A stretch of 47,085 nt of DNA from contig CAILVF010000060.1 of assembly GCA_903837605.1 (NCBI GenBank), positions 1 through 47,085 of the forward strand, in the 5' to 3' direction. The position numbers were made by a program, and so were the translations under genes. Of this stretch, positions 42,794 through 47,085 are shown piece after piece. Source of the stretch: an uncultured Bacteroidales bacterium. GTDB taxonomy: Bacteria; Bacteroidota; Bacteroidia; Bacteroidales; FEN-979. The notes beneath the pieces are model-generated. The model saw only the letters and a list, made by a program, of their open reading frames with translations, did not search any database and was not told where the DNA came from. Each line of letters opens with the position of its first letter. Position 1 is the stretch's first letter.

Positions 42794-45348
42794 CTGCCTG
42801 CTTCCAGCACAGGCGGTTCGGGCTCAATCCTGCTCACAGTTACAAATACATCTGTTTTTTCCTTGTCAATATCCAATGTGAGAATATCATTGGATGTAAG
42901 TTTTGATTTGATGACCTCTTCGGCAAGGACGTCTTCGATATACTTTTGAATGGCTCTTTTCAGCGGTCTTGCACCAAATTGGGAATCCCAGCCTTTTTCA
43001 GCGATAAAATCCTTGGCTTCCGTTGTTATTACCACCTGGTAGCCGATATTTTTTATCCGCTTGAAGAGCTGAGCCAGTTCAATATCAATGATCTTATGGA
43101 TGTCTTCCCTTTCAAGGGAGTTAAAGATTATAACATCGTCAATACGGTTCAGAAACTCGGGAGCAAATGTCTTTTTCAAGGCGTTTTCGATAACCCCCCT
43201 GGCATTTTCAGAACTGGACTCCATTTTAGCTTTGGTCATGAACCCGACACCCTGTCCGAAATCCTTAAGCTGGCGGGATCCGATGTTGGAAGTCATGATC
43301 ACTATGGTGTTTTTAAAGTCAACCCTTCGTCCGAAGCTGTCGGTCAGCTGCCCGTCGTCAAGTACCTGCAATAAGAGATGGAATATATCAGGGTGAGCTT
43401 TTTCAATTTCATCAAGAAGGATAATTGAATAGGGGCGGCGGCGTATCTTTTCGGTAAGCTGCCCGCCTTCTTCATAACCCACATAGCCCGGAGGCGCTCC
43501 GATAAGCCTTGATACCGCAAATTTTTCCATGTATTCGCTCATGTCGATGCGTACGAGTGCATCTTCAGTATCAAAAAGATATTTGGCAAGGATCTTGGCA
43601 AGGTGGGTTTTCCCGACACCTGTCGGTCCAAGAAAAATAAACGTACCAATCGGTTTGTTGGGGTCTTTCAATCCTGCCCTGTTACGGCGGATGGCTTTAA
43701 CGACTTTTTTAATGGCATCTCCCTGTCCAATGACTGAATTGGCCAGTTCAGCTTCCATATTGATGAGTTTTTCGCTTTCGTTCTTCGCGATTCTCTGCAC
43801 AGGAATACCGGTCATCATGGCTACGACTTCCGCAACATTTTCCTCGCTGACGGTTTCACGGTTGATTTTAGCTTGTTCCTCCCATTTTTTCTTTTCCCTT
43901 TCCAGATTGTCCTGCAGTTTCCTTTCGGTGTCGCGCAGATCTGCAGCCTCTTCGAACTTCTGGCTGTTTATAGCTTCCATCTTTTTCTTCCTGGCTTCCT
44001 CGATCTGGGCTTCAATATTGATAATTTCCTGGGGAACGTTGATATGAGTGATATGAACCCTTGCACCAGCCTCGTCCAGGGCGTCAATGGCCTTATCGGG
44101 CAGGTAACGGTCGCTCAGGTAACGGTTTGTAAGCGACACACAGGCCTTGATTGCCTCGTCGGTGTACTTTACGAGGTGATGGTCTTCATATTTTTCCTTA
44201 ATATTCTGAAGGATTTCAATAGTTTCATCGGGATCGGTAGGATCTACGAGAACTTTCTCAAAGCGCCTTTCGAGGGCCCCGTCCTTTTCGATGTACTGCC
44301 TGTATTCATCCAGGGTAGTAGCGCCGATGCACTGCAGTTCACCCCTGGCCAGGGCCGGTTTGAACATGTTCGATGCATCCAGGGATCCCGAGGCATTCCC
44401 GGCGCCAACGATAGTGTGGATCTCATCGATAAAAAGGATGATATTCGGGTTCTTTTCCAGTTCGTTCAGGACGGCTTTCATTCTTTCCTCAAACTGACCG
44501 CGGTATTTTGTGCCTGCCACAAGGGATGCGAGATCAAGAGAGACCAGGCGTTTGTTGAACAAGGCCCTTGAAACTTTTCTTTGGACAATCCTGAGAGCAA
44601 GTCCTTCGGCTATGGCTGATTTGCCAACACCTGGTTCGCCGATGAGAATAGGATTGTTTTTCTTACGGCGGCTCAGGATCTGTGCTATACGCTGAAGCTC
44701 TTTCTCCCTGCCGACAATGGGATCAAGACGGCCTTCTTCGGCAGCCCTGGTGATATCCCTGCCGAAATTATCGAGAACGGGGGTCTTGGATTTGGTTTCT
44801 CCCGATCGTTTTGGAGTTGAAATAAATGATTTTCCACCTTCATCCTGTTCTTCGTCTTCTTCATCCTTAGGCAGAATATTTTGGGGAGGCATCAGCCTTT
44901 CTTCCCTGCCTGAAGACATAGTGGCCCTAAGCTCCTCTTTGAAACTGTCATAGTTTATGCCAAAATTGCCGAATGTTTTGGTTACCAGATTATTTTCATC
45001 TTTCAGTATAGCCAGCAGAAGATGTTCGGTTCCAATAAGTTCACTGTTAAATACTTTGGCTTCCAGGTAGGTTATTTTAAGCGCCCTTTCGGCCTGTTTA
45101 ATAAGGGGGATGTTTTCGGCACCCGCCGGCCTTTCCTTGTGACTGGCGACAGCCTGTTCGATCTTGCCGCGTATCTCTTTCAGGTCTGCTCCCAGGTTTC
45201 TCAGGATCTTAATAGCAAGGCCTTCGCCTTCCCTGATAATCCCAAGGACCAGATGTTCAAGGCCTATGTAATCATTCCCTAAACGCTGTGCTTCTTCCCG
45301 GCTATATATTAAAACGTCTTTGACGCGCTGTGAAAATTTAGCTTCCAT
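42790..45348 (-). CDS. clpC: ATP-dependent Clp protease ATP-binding subunit ClpC
   Basis: ClpC is an AAA+ unfoldase that feeds substrates to ClpP. The 852-residue protein has two N-terminal Clp repeats (about 1-145), a first AAA+ module with Walker A GEPGVGKS near residue 239, a UVR-type linker ([13 protein letters not shown] near 475) typical of ClpC rather than ClpB, and a second AAA+ module with Walker A GPTGVGKT near 585 and sensor region [12 protein letters not shown]. No clpP is in the window. It is divergent from gyrA across a 311-base spacer. Regulation by McsB or CtsR-type systems cannot be judged here. Confidence 0.95.
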   Translation of the reverse strand: MEAKFSQRVKDVLIYSREEAQRLGNDYIGLEHLVLGIIREGEGLAIKILRNLGADLKEIRGKIEQAVASHKERPAGAENIPLIKQAERALKITYLEAKVFNSELIGTEHLLLAILKDENNLVTKTFGNFGINYDSFKEELRATMSSGREERLMPPQNILPKDEEDEEQDEGGKSFISTPKRSGETKSKTPVLDNFGRDITRAAEEGRLDPIVGREKELQRIAQILSRRKKNNPILIGEPGVGKSAIAEGLALRIVQRKVSRALFNKRLVSLDLASLVAGTKYRGQFEERMKAVLNELEKNPNIILFIDEIHTIVGAGNASGSLDASNMFKPALARGELQCIGATTLDEYRQYIEKDGALERRFEKVLVDPTDPDETIEILQNIKEKYEDHHLVKYTDEAIKACVSLTNRYLSDRYLPDKAIDALDEAGARVHITHINVPQEIINIEAQIEEARKKKMEAINSQKFEEAADLRDTERKLQDNLEREKKKWEEQAKINRETVSEENVAEVVAMMTGIPVQRIAKNESEKLINMEAELANSVIGQGDAIKKVVKAIRRNRAGLKDPNKPIGTFIFLGPTGVGKTHLAKILAKYLFDTEDALVRIDMSEYMEKFAVSRLIGAPPGYVGYEEGGQLTEKIRRRPYSIILLDEIEKAHPDIFHLLLQVLDDGQLTDSFGRRVDFKNTIVIMTSNIGSRQLKDFGQGVGFMTKAKMESSSENARGVIENALKKTFAPEFLNRIDDVIIFNSLEREDIHKIIDIELAQLFKRIKNIGYQVVITTEAKDFIAEKGWDSQFGARPLKRAIQKYIEDVLAEEVIKSKLTSNDILTLDIDKEKTDVFVTVSRIEPEPPVLEAGS

Positions 45349-45483
45349 TCAATTTATCCTTTCTCAATTAATAACGTTGCAGGCAGTAAATAAAATATAA
45401 TAATACGTTTTAATTTCTACCTGCCATGGATAGTTTACAATAATCAAGCCAGATTTATTTTATCGGTAAAAATGGCAACGGCT

Positions 45484-45491
45484 CAAAAATA
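45484..45491 (-). promoter_or_regulatory. -7 promoter element for clpC
   Basis: Minus-strand TATTTTTG matches TAnnTTTG, about 136 bases upstream of the clpC ATG, which would give a leader of roughly 125 bases. Confidence 0.4.
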
Positions 45492-45603
45492 CAATCGAAT
45501 TAATGATAATCATAACGAAAGGCCTTTAATTATTAACATTTCCGTGTTCATAAGAGGGTAAAATAATAATGCTTTTTTCATTGGTTATAAAGTGGATTTT
45601 TGC

Positions 45604-45611
45604 TATTTTTG
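45604..45611 (+). promoter_or_regulatory. -7 promoter element for gyrA
   Basis: TATTTTTG matches TAnnTTTG. TTGG at 45581-45584 lies at the 19-base spacing and is close to the -33 TTTG. The gyrA ATG is 48 bases downstream. Confidence 0.55.
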
Positions 45612-45659
45612 TTGAAAGGAGAAGGAAATATTATTCTCCTGAAAATCAATAGATTAAAA

Positions 45660-47085
45660 ATGGAAAAAATGGAATCCGGAGAGAAGATTGTTCAGGTAAA
45701 CATTGAGAACCAGATGAAGACTGCATATATCGACTATTCCATGTCGGTAATTGTAGCCAGAGCTTTACCTGATGTAAGGGATGGATTGAAGCCTGTTCAT
45801 CGCAGGGTGCTATACGGAATGTATGAACTCGGAGTACTTTCGAATCGTTCGTATAAGAAATCAGCAAGAATAGTGGGGGAGGTCCTTGGAAAGTATCATC
45901 CTCACGGAGATACGTCGGTTTATGATGCAATGGTACGTATGGCGCAGGATTGGAGCCTGAGGTACCCATTGGTTGACGGACAGGGGAACTTTGGTTCCAT
46001 GGACGGGGACAATCCTGCAGCTATGAGGTATACCGAAGCCAGGATGCGGAAAATTGCCGAAGAAGTTGTTGCCGATATTGAAAAAGACACTGTAGATTTT
46101 AAGCTTAATTTTGATGATTCACTGCAGGAGCCTACTGTAATGCCTTGCAGGATACCCAATCTCCTGATCAACGGAGCCTCCGGTATTGCAGTCGGGATGG
46201 CCACCAACATGGCTCCCCATAACCTGAGCGAGGTTATTGACGGGATCATTGCCTATATAGACAACAGGGAAATAACCATAGACGAACTGATGAAGTTCAT
46301 CAAAGCGCCTGATTTTCCTACAGGTGGAGTGATTTACGGTTACGAGGGTGTTAAGGAAGCCTATCATACGGGCAGGGGAAGGGTCATGATGCGCGGGGAA
46401 ATAAAGATAGAACAGGATGATCACGGCCGGGAGAAGATCATTGTTACTTCAGTCCCATACCAGGTGAACAAGGCGGAAATGATCAAAAAGACGGCCGAAC
46501 TTGTAAATGATAAAAAAATTGAAGGGATAACCGATATACGCGACGAATCAGACCGCCAAGGGGTGCGCATAGTGTATGAACTTAAAAAGGAGGCCATTAC
46601 AAATGTAGTCCTCAATAAGTTATACCAGATGACCCCATTGCAGACATCCTTCAACATCAATAACATCGCACTTGTACATGGCCGTCCCATGACCCTCAAC
46701 CTGAAAGATCTCATTGTGCATTTTGTTAACCACAGGCACGATGTGATTACCAGGAGGACGAGGTTTGAACTTTCTGAAGCTGAAAAGCGTGCCCATATTC
46801 TTGAAGGTCTTCTTATTGCTCTTGACAACCTTGACGCGGTAATAAAACTGATCAGGGAATCTAGAACACCTGATGATGCCCGTAACGGCCTTATGGAAAG
46901 TTTCTCACTGAGTGAGATCCAGGCAAGGGCTATCCTTGATATGAGGCTGCAAAGGTTGACCGGGCTTGAACGCGACAAGATCAAGGCTGAATATGAGGAA
47001 CTTATCAAACTTATTGAACACCTGAAAGCTATCCTTGCAAATGAAAACCTGAGGATGGAAATCATTAAGGAGGAGATGAGGGAGA
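45660..47085 (+). CDS. gyrA: DNA gyrase subunit A, N-terminal part (runs off window)
   Basis: The open frame from 45660 continues past the end of the window (475 codons seen). GyrA cuts and rejoins DNA in the gyrase complex that introduces negative supercoils. The catalytic Tyr124 is in AMRYTEARM, and the quinolone-resistance region reads [17 protein letters not shown], with Thr85 at the position of E. coli Ser83 and Asp89 at that of Asp87. The segment [22 protein letters not shown] is the usual gyrase core. The start at [20 protein letters not shown] follows a promoter at 45604. It is divergent from clpC. Confidence 0.95.
   Translation, partial: MEKMESGEKIVQVNIENQMKTAYIDYSMSVIVARALPDVRDGLKPVHRRVLYGMYELGVLSNRSYKKSARIVGEVLGKYHPHGDTSVYDAMVRMAQDWSLRYPLVDGQGNFGSMDGDNPAAMRYTEARMRKIAEEVVADIEKDTVDFKLNFDDSLQEPTVMPCRIPNLLINGASGIAVGMATNMAPHNLSEVIDGIIAYIDNREITIDELMKFIKAPDFPTGGVIYGYEGVKEAYHTGRGRVMMRGEIKIEQDDHGREKIIVTSVPYQVNKAEMIKKTAELVNDKKIEGITDIRDESDRQGVRIVYELKKEAITNVVLNKLYQMTPLQTSFNINNIALVHGRPMTLNLKDLIVHFVNHRHDVITRRTRFELSEAEKRAHILEGLLIALDNLDAVIKLIRESRTPDDARNGLMESFSLSEIQARAILDMRLQRLTGLERDKIKAEYEELIKLIEHLKAILANENLRMEIIKEEMRE

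Larger units (their letters stand above)
45349..45659. other. Intergenic spacer between divergent clpC and gyrA
   Basis: This 311-base AT-rich spacer holds no credible gene. It carries divergent promoter elements: TATTTTTG on the minus strand at 45484-45491 (for clpC) and TATTTTTG on the plus strand at 45604-45611 (for gyrA). The remaining sequence, especially 45380-45480, shows no terminator or recognised RNA. Confidence 0.7.

Noticed and set aside
43873..44571. A 232-residue plus-strand frame opposite clpC
   Set aside because: It lies entirely antisense to well-conserved clpC coding sequence and has no recognisable motif.

Overview
The window looks like a chromosomal segment of a Bacteroidota (Bacteroidetes) bacterium, probably near Bacteroidales; I cannot fix the genus. 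Support comes from repeated promoters of the TTTG-N19-TAnnTTTG type (three complete matches plus many -7 elements), two secreted peptidases ending in type IX secretion (T9SS) sorting domains, a PorD-like T9SS protein, a zinc-free type B L31, and the bamD-rpoZ-coaBC-porD-recN gene order. I see no tRNA, rRNA, CRISPR array, phage genes or complete mobile element. The genes are densely packed, with many 1-20 nt overlaps.

Layout. 1-294: start of dnaA (minus), followed by an AT-rich spacer. 678-4045: YigZ/IMPACT protein, prmC, a secreted DUF3298-type protein and a YggS-type PLP protein. 4110-5975: LtaS-type membrane sulfatase. 6032-9897 (minus): serine cluster serC-serA, a four-helix-bundle gene and a DUF1015 gene. 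10046-12032: an unknown secreted protein divergent from a LuxC-type acyl-CoA reductase. 12100-16206: rpmE (type B), a GlmU-like left-handed beta-helix protein and lon. 16229-18223: secreted M1 peptidase with a T9SS tail. 18375-20033: solitary oligopeptide-binding lipoprotein. 20011-24781 (minus): hybrid histidine kinase, ispH and an MBL-fold hydrolase. 24900-28040: DUF6913-like gene, dapA and a T9SS-exported M14 carboxypeptidase. 28041-30121 (minus): alpha-oxoamine synthase and a membrane protein. 30209-35185: bamD-rpoZ-coaBC-porD-recN. 35266-36093: fabI. 36151-41886: etfB-etfA, a split membrane FeS oxidoreductase and an acyl-CoA dehydrogenase. 41978-42793: unknown membrane-anchored protein. 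42790-45348 (minus): clpC. 45660-end: gyrA start.

How the genes work together. Most are core genes for replication, translation, proteolysis, envelope building, lipid, lysine and serine metabolism. The most suggestive groups are the serC-serA-DUF1015 cluster, where the DUF1015 protein carries a DGHHR motif and could fill a missing serine-pathway role; the ETF/acyl-CoA dehydrogenase operon, with a membrane ETF:quinone oxidoreductase apparently split into two polypeptides; and the alpha-oxoamine synthase with its membrane partner, a candidate for sphingolipid or sulfonolipid synthesis. I did not find a clearly new defence or mobile system. The novelty is in unexplained conserved neighbours, apparently leaderless promoters and one heptad-repeat palindrome.
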